A stretch of DNA of 64,000 nt from the NCBI GenBank assembly GCA_003665825.1, contig QPFY01000019.1, positions 1 through 64,000 of the forward strand. The letters are read 5' to 3'. Positions within the stretch are counted from its first letter, which is position 1. The number at the start of each line of letters is the position of its first letter. Below are positions 1 to 18,528 of the stretch, one piece after another. The notes beneath the pieces were generated by a model, which worked only from the letters and a program-made list of their open reading frames with translations, was not told where the DNA came from and made no database searches. The position numbers were made by a program, and so were the translations under genes. Source of the stretch: Microbotryum silenes-acaulis. Taxonomy: Eukaryota; Basidiomycota; Microbotryomycetes; Microbotryales; Microbotryaceae.

Positions 1-205
1 GGCATGGCAAGATTCAAATTGAGTGAAGAGCGCTGCAGCAGCATATCCAGAAACGATGCAAGCGCGGAAGTAAAGCCTTCGATAGGTGAGGGTCCATTGC
101 AGCTTGATGTTCAGACGCTTGTGCAGGGGGACCCGAACTTGCTCGTGAACAACTTGTTACAATCCGAGACAATGCGTTGGGCAGGCCAAAAAAACGATGC
201 CACCC
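1..205 (-). pseudogene. Ty3/gypsy integrase core relic, partial
   Basis: Read on the minus strand this stretch gives pieces such as WHRFFGLP followed, in another frame, by RIVSD-NKLFTSKF, the segment around the second catalytic Asp of Ty3/gypsy integrase cores (usual form GLP-x-RIVSDRD-x-LFTSKFW). A frame change lies at the GLP and a stop follows shortly after, so it is a dead relic. It is cut on the right by a gypsy LTR starting at 206 and on the left by the window edge. Confidence 0.6.
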
Positions 206-706
206 TGTCAGAGTCGAGACCCAAATAAGGAAGTAACATGATAGGATAGAAACCAAAGAGGGGATGGAAGATCTACCCAACGTTGTACCACACAGGATTC
301 AACGTCAATAGCACTTTGGGTGCACGTGCATAGAAGATGAAGATTTGGAAACGAAGTTCAAAGATAGAGGGCTAAAGGATAATTCGGGTCAAGGTGTGGG
401 AACACTATGGATCAAATATTACCACCAAAGAAGAAAGGAAAGAGAGAGAGAGAAAAGCTATGAAGAGAGACTAAATACTCCGGCCACCGGATATTCTAGT
501 TGCCGAGCCGGCACGGACATTCAGGGGTTGGTTCGCACATTGCTCGCATCCGAAGAGGGAGCCACAATATGCTGTGCAAATGGTTCGCATCCGGAGAGGG
601 TACCGTAATGTCGTTTGGATGCGAGGTGGCACCCGGAGAGGTACCGTGAAGTCTCGAGTGGGGAGTTTGAGTGAGAGGGGATCACTTGGAAATCCTGACT
701 ATGACA
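206..706 (-). repeat. Ty3/gypsy LTR (3' LTR of the 1361-2407 relic)
   Basis: In element sense the LTR runs from 706 (TGTCATAGTC) down to 206 (GACTCTGACA); the ends form an inverted repeat matching at 9 of 10 bases. A purine-rich tract (AAAGGAAGGGAG) sits directly upstream at about 707-720, as expected for a polypurine tract before a 3' LTR. It holds degenerate direct repeats around 560-650 built on CATCCGGAGAGG-like and GGTACCGT motifs. Boundaries are inferred from the termini only; no second LTR is in view. Confidence 0.6.
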
Positions 707-1360
707 CTCCCTTCCTTTGACCTCAAACATCCTCGGTTGAGTTTTGATGCCCAACCAATGGCTGCGCGACACCTTGGCAGCGAACCAGGGCAATGGGTGG
801 AGATCCAACAGAGCGATGGTGCGTCCAAGTGCTGGTTGTTCCGTCGCGGCGACCATGTTGCGCCATACGCGTTCCAGAATGTGGTGGGAGGGAAGGCGCG
901 AAGGTTTCATGAGGCAGAGGGCCGCAAGTGGGGGAAGGCTCGGGCGAGATTGCAGAAGAAGGCACTGGAAGCCATGAGGTCGGAGCGTAGAGCGAACAGA
1001 TGGGCGAAGTGGGAGCCGAGTCGACAGCAGGCAAGGTGGTGGACTCGATTGCGAGATACGCCGGGGCGCCGAGCAAGACAGGTAGGTTGGTGGCCAAGTC
1101 ATCAGATTGGAAAAAGAGATACTGACAAAAACGTTGTTGGCAGACCGAGGTGGAGGTGGTGGAGTACGTGGATGAACAATTGTAGGCGAGGGCTATCCGT
1201 GGTGTAGGGCCGGAGTAGATAGGAGGCAATAAAAAGCCAGAACGAATGGAGGAGAGGATACCTCAAGGGAGGTTCAGAACCAGAGAGTGAAACAAAGCTT
1301 TTAACAAAGAAAATGAAGCAAGGGGCACAAGACGTCAAACAATGGGATGAGAAGGATTGG
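707..1360. other. No gene seen; 3' untranslated part of gypsy relic
   Basis: Between the chromodomain relic and the gypsy LTR I see no supported gene on either strand. Short open frames here have no recognisable motif. The left edge (707-720) holds the purine-rich tract preceding the LTR. Confidence 0.5.
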
Positions 1361-2407
1361 CTAGCGCCGGGAAGGGCGAGCCGGGTGTTTCGGGCCGGAG
1401 GTGGCCGGACGCGCGGGAGTAGGTGGATCCGAGATGGGAGCACGAGTGGCGTGGTTGCGTCGGACGCGTCCCGCAGGAGGAACGTGGTTTGCTGTGAACT
1501 CCTGAATTAATTTGAGACAATTGAGATTCTCTAGGGGTTCCAAAGTGGTCGATTCGGGGTCTCGTTGTAACCGAGCCACTTGACAAGGTACTGAGTCTTG
1601 CCACGGACTACGCGGAAGTCGAGAATTGCCTCGACCTCGTAAGTTGGGTCGTCGTCGATGAGTGACACCGGGGCGGTGGCGGTTGGCGACAATTGGGAAT
1701 TTGTTCGGTCGGGCAAGGAGTCAGGAGCGAGACATGGAAGATGGGGTGCAGACTTCAATACTGAATAGGAAGATTGAGTACACCACGTCGGAGAGTTTAC
1801 GCTTGATGGTGAGCGGGCCGATGCGCTTCTCGGAAAACTTGCGCGTCGGACGAGTGAGCTGCAGGTTGCGAGTCGAGAGAAAGACACAATTGCCAGCGCT
1901 GATAGCAGGAAAAGGGATGCGTTTCTTGTTGGCCCAAAGTTTGCGTTGCTTGAGGGACTTCTGAATCACGTCGCGACAGAGCATGTGGAGCTGTTTGAGG
2001 TTCGCGACAGTAGGGGCGTTCGAAGTACCAAGAGTGGGGACCAGATCAACCTCGAGAGTAGGATGGTACCCCTTGTTGGCAAAGAACGGAGATACTGAGG
2101 TGCTGGTGTGGGGAGCGTTGTTGTAACAAAACTCTGCCATGGGAGAAGGTCGGACCAATCGGATTGCTGGTAGTTAGTGTAGAGCCAAAGGTACTGCTTG
2201 AGGACTTGGTTCACGCGCTCGGTTTGTCCGTCTGTCTCGGGATGGTAGGCGGTCGAGAGCTTTCGAGCGATGCTATCACGAAGGACAAAGATAGGAGGGA
2301 TGAGCCGGACGAAGGGGCCCAAGACGAGGGGCAAGGGACGAGGGACAAGTCGAGAGATGTTCTAGGGACTTCTCAAGAGAGACGAGGACGAGGGACGAGT
2401 GCAAGGA
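1361..2407 (-). pseudogene. pol: Ty3/gypsy (chromovirus) pol relic: integrase core end, C-terminus and chromodomain
   Basis: Minus-strand frames give, in order, the end of the integrase core ([17 protein letters not shown] at about 2265-2215), the downstream motif [17 protein letters not shown] with GYHPTLE (about 2130-2050), the integrase C-terminal region, and a chromodomain (YEVEAILDFRVVRGKTQYLV and KWLGYN, about 1650-1565) that continues in another frame as EPLENLNCLKLIQEF to about 1500. At least three frame changes break it. Upstream it is interrupted at about 2408 by the LTR of another gypsy element. The chromodomain marks it as a chromovirus. Protease and RT are absent. Confidence 0.8.
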
Positions 2408-2750
2408 TGTGACCTTTGACGAGATTCGAGTTGCAGAAAGGAAGGAGAGAAGTAAGCTACGGAGATGGGGAACTAGACCAGAGGAGTCGGGGACGAGGTG
2501 GCGAGCTTGAGGAGGCGAGGCACGAGGATCACGTAATAGTGTTGAGGCTGGGGATCACGTAATAGAGCTTGGTTGAGGATCACGTAAGAGTCGGGGGCGA
2601 GAGGGTTGTGAGTGTGTAGTTGGAGGAGAAGAGAGCAGTGCAGGTGCCGAAGCGGGGAGAGGAGGTCCGAGGCGTGGGAAGGCCGAAGTCACGCGGATGA
2701 CGAAGGTGCTGAGAGGCCGAACTCGGAGTGGCGAACTTCCATTCGTGACA
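2408..2750 (-). repeat. Second Ty3/gypsy LTR
   Basis: Element-sense start at 2750 (TGTCACGAATGG) directly after a CCGGGGGTAC purine tract downstream of the chromodomain relic at 2751-3428. The left end at 2408 is the best TG..CA match (GGTCACA) but is uncertain. Inside are three spaced copies of a TTACGTGATCC motif (about 2530-2595), possibly a U3 repeat. Confidence 0.45.
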
Positions 2751-3428
2751 GTACCCCCGGGTTAAGCGTCGAGCTCCGCGAGATGTTGGATACAGTTGGC
2801 GCCAGGCTTGCGAGGTTTCGAGTGATGGAAGTCGAGGACGAGAGCATCGTCATCATCAAAATCGGAAGCGTCAACCCACTCACGATCCTGAGGTCCATAG
2901 CCAGTCCAATTGACGAAGTATTGAAGCGAGCCATGGCGAACGCGAGAGTCGAGGATCCTTTCGACGACGAAGGCTTCCTGGCCGTCGATGAGATCGGGTG
3001 GCGGCGGCACAGGCTGTTGACGAGACGGCAGAGTTTTGGGGCGATAAGGTTCAAGAAGCGAGACATGGAAAACAGGATGAATGCGCATCGTCGAAGGGAG
3101 ATCCAACTTGCAGGCAACGGGATTGATGATGCGCTTGATGACAAAAGGTCCAAGCTTGTTGGAGTCGAGCTTCGATGAAGGCCGAGTGGTGCGGATGTTG
3201 CGTCAATTGAGCATGACTTGTTGACCGAGCGCAAGAGGAGGTGTGGGAGCACGACAAAGGTTGGCGTAGCGAGCATGAGACTCCTGAGAACGACGAATCT
3301 GATCCTGCGCAAGTTGTTGGGTGTTGCGAAGACCGGCAAGATGTTGTCGAACGTCTGGGACAGGAGTCTCCTGGAGGGTGACTTCAAGCCTTGGGTGATA
3401 ACCGCGAGAGGCGAAGAAAGGAGATCCC
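2751..3428 (-). pseudogene. pol: Second Ty3/gypsy relic: integrase C-terminus and chromodomain
   Basis: On the minus strand this reads FFASRGYHPRLEVTLQE, a helical integrase tail, then (after a stop near 3205 and a frame change) [15 protein letters not shown], the conserved [13 protein letters not shown], and a chromodomain ([35 protein letters not shown]) ending in RKPG near 2785. It is nested in the relic at 1361-2407 and differs clearly from it, so it is another family. The 5' side is cut off by the D3 LTR at 3429. Confidence 0.8.
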
Positions 3429-4528
3429 TGTTAAATGTAGGCTGCAGGACCTTGGGAGGTTGGTGTAGCGACCGCTAGGGCTATTGTAGGAGCGTCAACG
3501 TGGCTGGTTTGCGACGGACGGTCCGGGCGGAGAGGTCGTGCGGCGGCACAGGCGCGGTGCGGCTGGACAATCTGTTCTCTACCGAAGATTAGCTGTCTAG
3601 CTAATGTTGGGAAGCGGTAGAGAAGAGGAAGAGAGGCGCGAGGGCGCGTGAGTCGGGTGAGGTTCCAGCAAAGGGCCGCGCTAAGACAAACTGGGCTAAC
3701 ACAATGCGAAGCTTCAAGACCGAACTCCAAGTGGACCATCGAGGCTCTGAGGGGTGTCGTGTTGGACGACGTACACGAAGGGGAACTTATCTACACGATC
3801 CAGAGTTGTTGAGTGAGGCAATCCGTGACGACAGGCTTCAGGTTGCGAACCGCGGGCATCATGAGTGGGCGATGTTCTGCATGGCCGATGAGACATGAGG
3901 ACGGTGGCGACAAGCTGGCGGTGGCTAGGCGGAGGCAACGGCTCGGCAAGACAGGAGAAGTAGACCGACTAAGTTCCGATGTGGAGGCGGCGGCGCGCGA
4001 GCGGTGAGTTGAACAGGCTGGCGCGGGGGCGGCGAACAAAGGGGGCGGCTTGGCTGCGGAAGGCGAAGGCGAAGGCGCGCGGCGGCGAAAAGGCGGCGAG
4101 ACAAAATGGTGCGGTGGCGTGCAGACAGGGCAGGCAACGGCTGGATGGACGGACCAGGATGTGGACAAGTTGAAAAACGGTGCACATGGGTCAAGGGACA
4201 AGACTGGGCGCAAGTGACATGCGGCAATGCTCAAGGACGGGCCCAGCAAAGGTGCCGAGGCGAAAAAGCGGCGGAGGCGTGCAGAGCAAAAGCAGGCAAC
4301 GGCCGGGCAGTCGGACCAGGATGTGGACGAGTTGACAAACGGTGCACATGGGTCGAGGAACGAGGCTGGGCGCAAGCGTCATGCGGCGAGGCTCAAAGGA
4401 CAGGGGGCGCGGTGGAGGCTTGCGGAGGCTTGGGCGTGCGGCGAAGCCGCGAGCGAAAGGCGGGCAAGTCCGTCAAACGGCGGTCCGATGTCAAAGTGTT
4501 CGAAGGCTTGACAGAATCCAATTCAACA
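3429..4528 (-). repeat. Family D (subtype D3) LTR, 1100 bp
   Basis: In element sense it starts at 4528 with TGTTGAATT and ends at 3429 with TTTAACA. It shares with the other D LTRs the conserved right half (3429-4020) including the hairpin ATTAGCTAGACAGCTAAT. Its U3 part carries a diverged tandem duplication of about 165 bp (about 4118-4410). Left flank ATCCC and right flank TTGAT are not a target duplication, and the flanks are unrelated elements (gypsy left, family A right), so it looks like a recombinant LTR. Confidence 0.75.
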
Positions 4529-7438
<2,910 letters not shown>

Positions 7439-7470
7439 GGTTATGAGCCCGAGCTAAAGCTGCTCCAACA

Positions 7471-10400
7471 ATGACAGCTCCACTGACGTCATTCGCGACC
7501 ATCATGATCGTCTTCATCATCATCATCGCACTGTGCCACACCCTTGCAACCGCCCTCGCCACGCAATCGGCCGTTACCGCATCATGACGCAACTTGACAC
7601 GTCGCACCTGGACCCGACTGTGAGCGTGACAGTCCGGCCCAGCGTGAACGTCGTTGCACTCCTAGGTCGTCTGAACTCGAACCGGGAGCTTCACCTCCCC
7701 AACGACACCCTCGTACTCGACTCGGGCGCCTCCCACCACATGGTCAAGGACGCGTCTCTCTTCGACGTCTGGCACACTCGGTCGCACATCGCCGTTGATG
7801 GCGCTGGTGGATCACTCATGGCCCAAGGAACCGGCTCGATCACGATACGAACGTCGAAACAACGAACGATCAAGCTCTGCAACGTCTACTACGTTCCCGA
7901 CCTTCCGGCCAACCTGATCTCGGTCATGCAGCTGCGCCGCGAGCGCATTTACACCCACTTTGGCAAGACCATCGAGCTCCGGTCACAAGGTCACCTCATA
8001 GGCGTCGCATCCCTCATTGCGAACCAATTGTCGACACTGGACGCCACCCCAATCCGCTGTACACCGTCACCAGTTGCAGCCGCCGCCATCCCTCTCCTGA
8101 CTCTGCATCAACGATTCGGCCACCTGTCCCTTCCCAACCTGCGAAGGGCAGTCTCGTCGGGTCAACTACAAGGTCAAACATGGACGTACTCGGCGGCCGA
8201 ATGCAAGGCCTTCTCCTGCGACACCTGCAAAGCGGCAAAGGCAACCAGGAAACCTTTCCCAACATCGGACTCTCGCGCTTCGCAACCACTCGAACTGGTC
8301 CACTCCGATGTCCTCACTCTGCCCAAACCAGCCACCGACGGGGAACGATATGTTGTCACCTTCATCGACAATTTCTCCCGAAAGACGTGGGTCAGCGCGC
8401 TGAGAAACAAGAGTCAAGTCTTCGACACCTTCCAACGTTGGCACACCATGATCGAACGCTCAACGGGCCTCAAGCTCCGCACGTTACGAACGGACAATGG
8501 CGGCGAATACACGTCCAAAGCCTTCATTGAGTACTGCTCTCACCACGGCATTACCAGGCAGCTCACAATCCCGTACACCCCGGAGCAGAACGGCCGAGCC
8601 GAAAGGACAAACCGCACGATCATCGAGGGGACAATTGCCCTGCTCCAGCACTCGGGACTGCCCATGACACTCTGGCGAGAGGCCATCCGGTACGTTGTTG
8701 ACACCAAGAACCTCAGCCCGCACAGCGCCATCGACCACAAGATCCCGGATGCTGTCTGGTTTGGCAAACCTCCCAGCACGGCAAACCTGAGGGTATTCGG
8801 ATGCCGCGCCTGGCACACCACCCCTCAGCACAAGCGGGCAAAACTCGACCCAAGGCCAAACCATTCATCTTCGTTGGCATCGATAACAGATCGAAGGCCT
8901 GGACGCTTTACGACCCGGCCACAACTTCGTTCTTCCAGAGCCGCGACGTCCTATTCGATGAGAAAGTCTTCCCCGCTCGAGATGCCCCGATCGACCAACC
9001 GAAACCTCCCATGACGTCCACCACTGGCGACTGGACCTTTGTTGACGCTGCCCATGGCTCCCGCGCTGCACCACCTCCGTCCCTCCCGCCTGTCGTGCAC
9101 GAAAATCGATTTGCCGCGCTTGAGACCGACACGAGTGACGACGCAACGATCGACATGTCCGACGATGGTTTTGACACACCGTCCGACATATCCAGGGCTC
9201 AGTTCTCGCCATCACCTCCTGCGTCGGACGTGACCGACGACTCAGCCGACCCAATCGACTTCTTGTCATGCCCGTCTCGCGCCGCTGCCTTTGCCGCCAC
9301 CACTACTGGTTCATCGGTCGTCGAACTCGAAGGGCCAACCAAGGACCCCCAAAATTGGTCGCAGGCGGTCAAGTCAGGTAAAGAGGAGATCTGGAGGCAA
9401 GCAGCAGCCGATGAGTTTCACTCCCTTGCCACCGAGTACAAATGCTTCACCCTGGTCAACTCCTCCTCACTGCCCCCCGGTGCCAAAGTCCTTGGATCCA
9501 GGTTCATCTTCCGCACCAAACGCGACCAACTTGGCAAGATCACTTCGCACAAGGGCCGGCTCGTTGCACAGGGATTCTCCCAGCGCCCAGGTATTGATTA
9601 CGATGAGACATTTGCTCCTGTTGCCAAGTTCACCTCAATACGGGCTCTCATCGCCCTGGCCGCCGCCAAGAAACTCCACGTCCATCAGGCCGACGTTGAC
9701 AAGGCATACCTCCACGGCGAGCTGAAGGAAGACCTCTACATGCGCGTCCCACAAGGTGTTGACATGCCCGGTAAAGTCCTCAAACTCCATCGATCGATCT
9801 ACGGCCTCAAGCAGGCCGGCCGAGTCTGGAATGAGCACATTGACTTGACGCTGAAGAGCCTCAACTACCGCGCCACAGCCAAGGACCACTGCGTGTACGT
9901 ACGACGCGACGGCGACCAATACCACTACATCGCCCTCTACGTCGATGACTTGCTGATGGTCAGCCCTTCGGAGGACGAGATTGAGCGCATCCTCAACGGC
10001 CTGGAGCAAAAATACGGCATCAAGCGACTTGGCCCAGCCCAATACATCTTGGGGATCCAGATCAAACGACAGGCCGACAAGTCCATCATCCTGTCGCAGG
10101 AGGCGTACATCACAAGTATCCTCCGCAGATTTGGAATGTCAGACAGCAGCCCCGCCTCCACGCCCATGGCCCCAAACCGCCAGCTCGAGCATTCGCTCGC
10201 GGAACCGTCAAAGATCGCTCAGACGCGCTACATGCAGGCCATTGGGTGCCTCCTCTACGCCGCCACTGGTACTCGCCCAGACATCTCCTACGCCGTTGGA
10301 TACCTCGCACGTTTCTCTGCCAGTCCCACACCTGAACACTGGACCGCCATCAAGACCGTCTTTCGGTACTTATGCGGAACTGCACGCCTTGGCCTGCACT

Positions 10401-10894
10401 ACAGCTCCGAGCAAGGCAAGTTCTCCGGCTTCACCGGTTACTCTGACGCAGACTGGGGAACCTGCACCACATCATCACGGTCAACCATGGGGTACAGCTT
10501 CCACCTGGCTGGCTCCGTTATCTCCTGGTCCTCCAAAGTGCAAAACCGAGTGGCCGACTCCACCACAGACGCCGAGTACCTCGCCCTCTCGCATGCCTCG
10601 AAGGAAGCTGGCCACCTCCAAGAACTACTTATGGAGCTGGGCATCGACACCCAAGCTCCCGTCCAACTTTACGGCGACAACCAAGGAGCACTGGCTCTCG
10701 CCAAGAACCCCACCCTTCACCACCGGTCCCGACACATTCGCATTCGCGAACATTTCGTACGCGACCAGGTCAGGCTGGGCACCATTCGAGTCGACTATGT
10801 GGACACGAAAACCATGGTCGCCGATATCTTCACCAAGGCACTTGGGCCTTTAGTGTTCAAGGTTCATCGTGAGAACCTGGGTCTCCGAGGCTAA
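7471..10894 (+). pseudogene. pol: Family A pol polyprotein, frameshifted
   Basis: Copia-type pol with a predicted membrane segment at the N-terminus, protease (LDSGASHHMV), integrase ([31 protein letters not shown]), RT ([12 protein letters not shown]) and RNase H ([34 protein letters not shown]). Compared with the copy at 25310 it lost one base at about 7560 and one C at about 8850, so the frame is cut into three; otherwise it is complete to the stop at 10892-10894. No Gag is present: only 32 bases separate the LTR from the start. Confidence 0.9.
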
Positions 10895-10916
10895 GTAAGC
10901 TTCGAGCGAGGGGGGG

Positions 10917-11486
<570 letters not shown>

Positions 11487-12669
11487 TGTTGAATTGCATT
11501 CTGTCAAGCCTTCGAACACTTCGACATCGGACCGCCGTTTGACGGACTTGCCCGCCTTTCGCCTCGGCGCCTCGCTCCGCGCGCCTTCGCCTCCGCAAGC
11601 CTCCACCGCGCCCCCTGTCCCTCGAGCCTCGCTGCATGATCCTCGCACCCGGCCTCGTCCCTCGACCGATGTGCACCGTTCGTCAACTTGTCCACATCCC
11701 GGTCCGTCTGCCCGTCGTTGCCAGCTTTGCCTGCTCTGCCATGCTCGCCACCACGCGCCTTTGCCTCTTGGCACTTTCACCTCGGCGCCTTTTTCGCCGC
11801 CGCGCGCCTTCGCCTCGGCGCCTTCGCCTTCGCAGCCAAGCCGCCCCCTTGTTCACCGCCCAGTTTTCGCCTCGGCGCCTCTTTCGCCGCCGCGCGCCTT
11901 CGCCTCGGCGCCTTCGCCCTCGCTGCCAAGCCGCCCCCCAGTCTTTCGCCTTGGCGCCGTCGCCTTCGCCGCCAAGCCGCCCCCCTCCAGTCTTTCGCCT
12001 AGGCGCCTTCGCCTTCGCAGCCAAGCCGCCCCCTTGTCTCCGCCTCCGCGCCAGCCTGCTCAACTCACGCTCGCGCGCCGCCGCCTCCACGCCGGGACTT
12101 AGTCAGTCCGCACTCTCCAGCCTAGCCGAGCCAACGCCTCCGCCTCGCCACAGCCAGTTTGCCACCGCCGACCTCATGACCCATCGGCCATGCAGAACAT
12201 CGCCCACTCATGATGCCCGCGGTTCGCAACCTGAAGCCTGTCGTCACGGATCGCCTCACTCAACAACTCTGGATCGTGTAGATAAGTTTCCCCTCGTGTC
12301 CGTCGTCCAACACGGCACCCCTCAGAGCCTCGATGGTCCACTTGGAGTTCGGTCTTGAAGCTTCGCATTGTGTTAGCCCAGTTTGTCTTAGCGCGGCCCT
12401 TTGCTGGAACCTCACCCGACTCGCGCGCCCTCGCGCCTCTCTTCCTCTTCTCTACCGCTTCCCAACATTAGCTAGACAGCTAATCTTCGGTAGAGAACAG
12501 AGAACAGATCGCCCAGCCGCACCGCGTCCGTCTCGTCAGACCGCGCCTGTGCCGCCGCACGACCTCTCCGCCCGGACCGTCCGTCGCAACCTTGCCACGT
12601 CGACGCTCCTACAGTAGCCCTAGCGGTCGCTACGCCAACCTCCCAAGGTCCTGCAGCCTACATTCAACA
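11487..12669 (+). repeat. Family D LTR, chimeric (D3 left part, D2 right part)
   Basis: Starts TGTTGAATTGCATTCTG like the D3 LTR at 3429-4528, but from about 12007 to its end (CCTACATTCAACA) it matches the D2 LTR at 45016-45832 base for base apart from small changes, including a 7-bp AGAACAG repeat near 12495. Left flank is family C, right flank is family B, with no target duplication. The change point at about 12007 is the outer end of the giant inverted repeat. Confidence 0.8.
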
Positions 12670-13255
12670 AAACACGTCCTTCGCTACCTTCGCGCCACGT
12701 ACCGCGATGAGCTACTCTACGCCCGCGGTCCAGCCAAAGTTACGGGTGTGGTTGGTTATTCCGATGCGAACTGGGGTGCCTGCGTCGACACGTCCATCTC
12801 CACAATGGGCTTTGTCTTTTACTTGGCTGGTTCCGCCGTCTCTTGGTCATCGAAGCGTCAGACTCGGGTGGCGGATTCCACCACTGATGCCGAATACCTC
12901 GCCTTGTCGCACGCTGGTAAGGAAGCGATTTACCTTACGCAACTCCTCTCCGAGCTCCACGTTCGCCCGATCGATGCAGCTCACATCTTCACCGACAACG
13001 AGGCCGCGGCCGCCGTCGCTCACGACCCCGTTCGCACCTCCGGCACTCGACACATACGCCTCCGCGAGCATTTTGTCCGCGACATGGTCAACCGAGGCGA
13101 TATCTCCCTCTCACACGTTGGCACAGCGAACATGGTTGCGGACCTATTCACCAAAGCGCTGGGTCCCAAGATTTTTGGTATACATTGCTATGCTCTAGGC
13201 CTCCGGACGCGGCACCCACGGCTCAAGTCTACCTCGCGTTCGCGTGGGGGGGGGG
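12670..13255 (+). pseudogene. pol: Family B RNase H and 3' end fragment (left arm)
   Basis: Encodes [71 protein letters not shown] and TKALGPKIF, the copia RNase H and C-terminus. It ends in a run of ten G directly before the LTR; with ten G instead of the nine in the intact copy, the frame closes at GGGV-stop. The 5' side is cut by the D LTR at 12669. Mirror copy at 44430-45015. Confidence 0.9.

Positions 13256-18528
<5,273 letters not shown>

Noticed and set aside
437..455. Short AG-rich run (GAGAGAGAGAG) near 440
   Set aside because: Too short and imperfect to be more than a minor simple repeat within the gypsy LTR.
671..1229. Possible gene on the plus or minus strand at 671-1229 (open frames of 168-193 codons on both strands)
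   Set aside because: No recognised motif, frames overlap on both strands, and the position between a chromodomain relic and its LTR fits retroelement 3' sequence.
3480..3620. tRNA-like or promoter hairpins in D LTRs as RNA genes
   Set aside because: The hairpin is short, without tRNA cloverleaf or A/B boxes; no RNA gene could be supported anywhere in the window.
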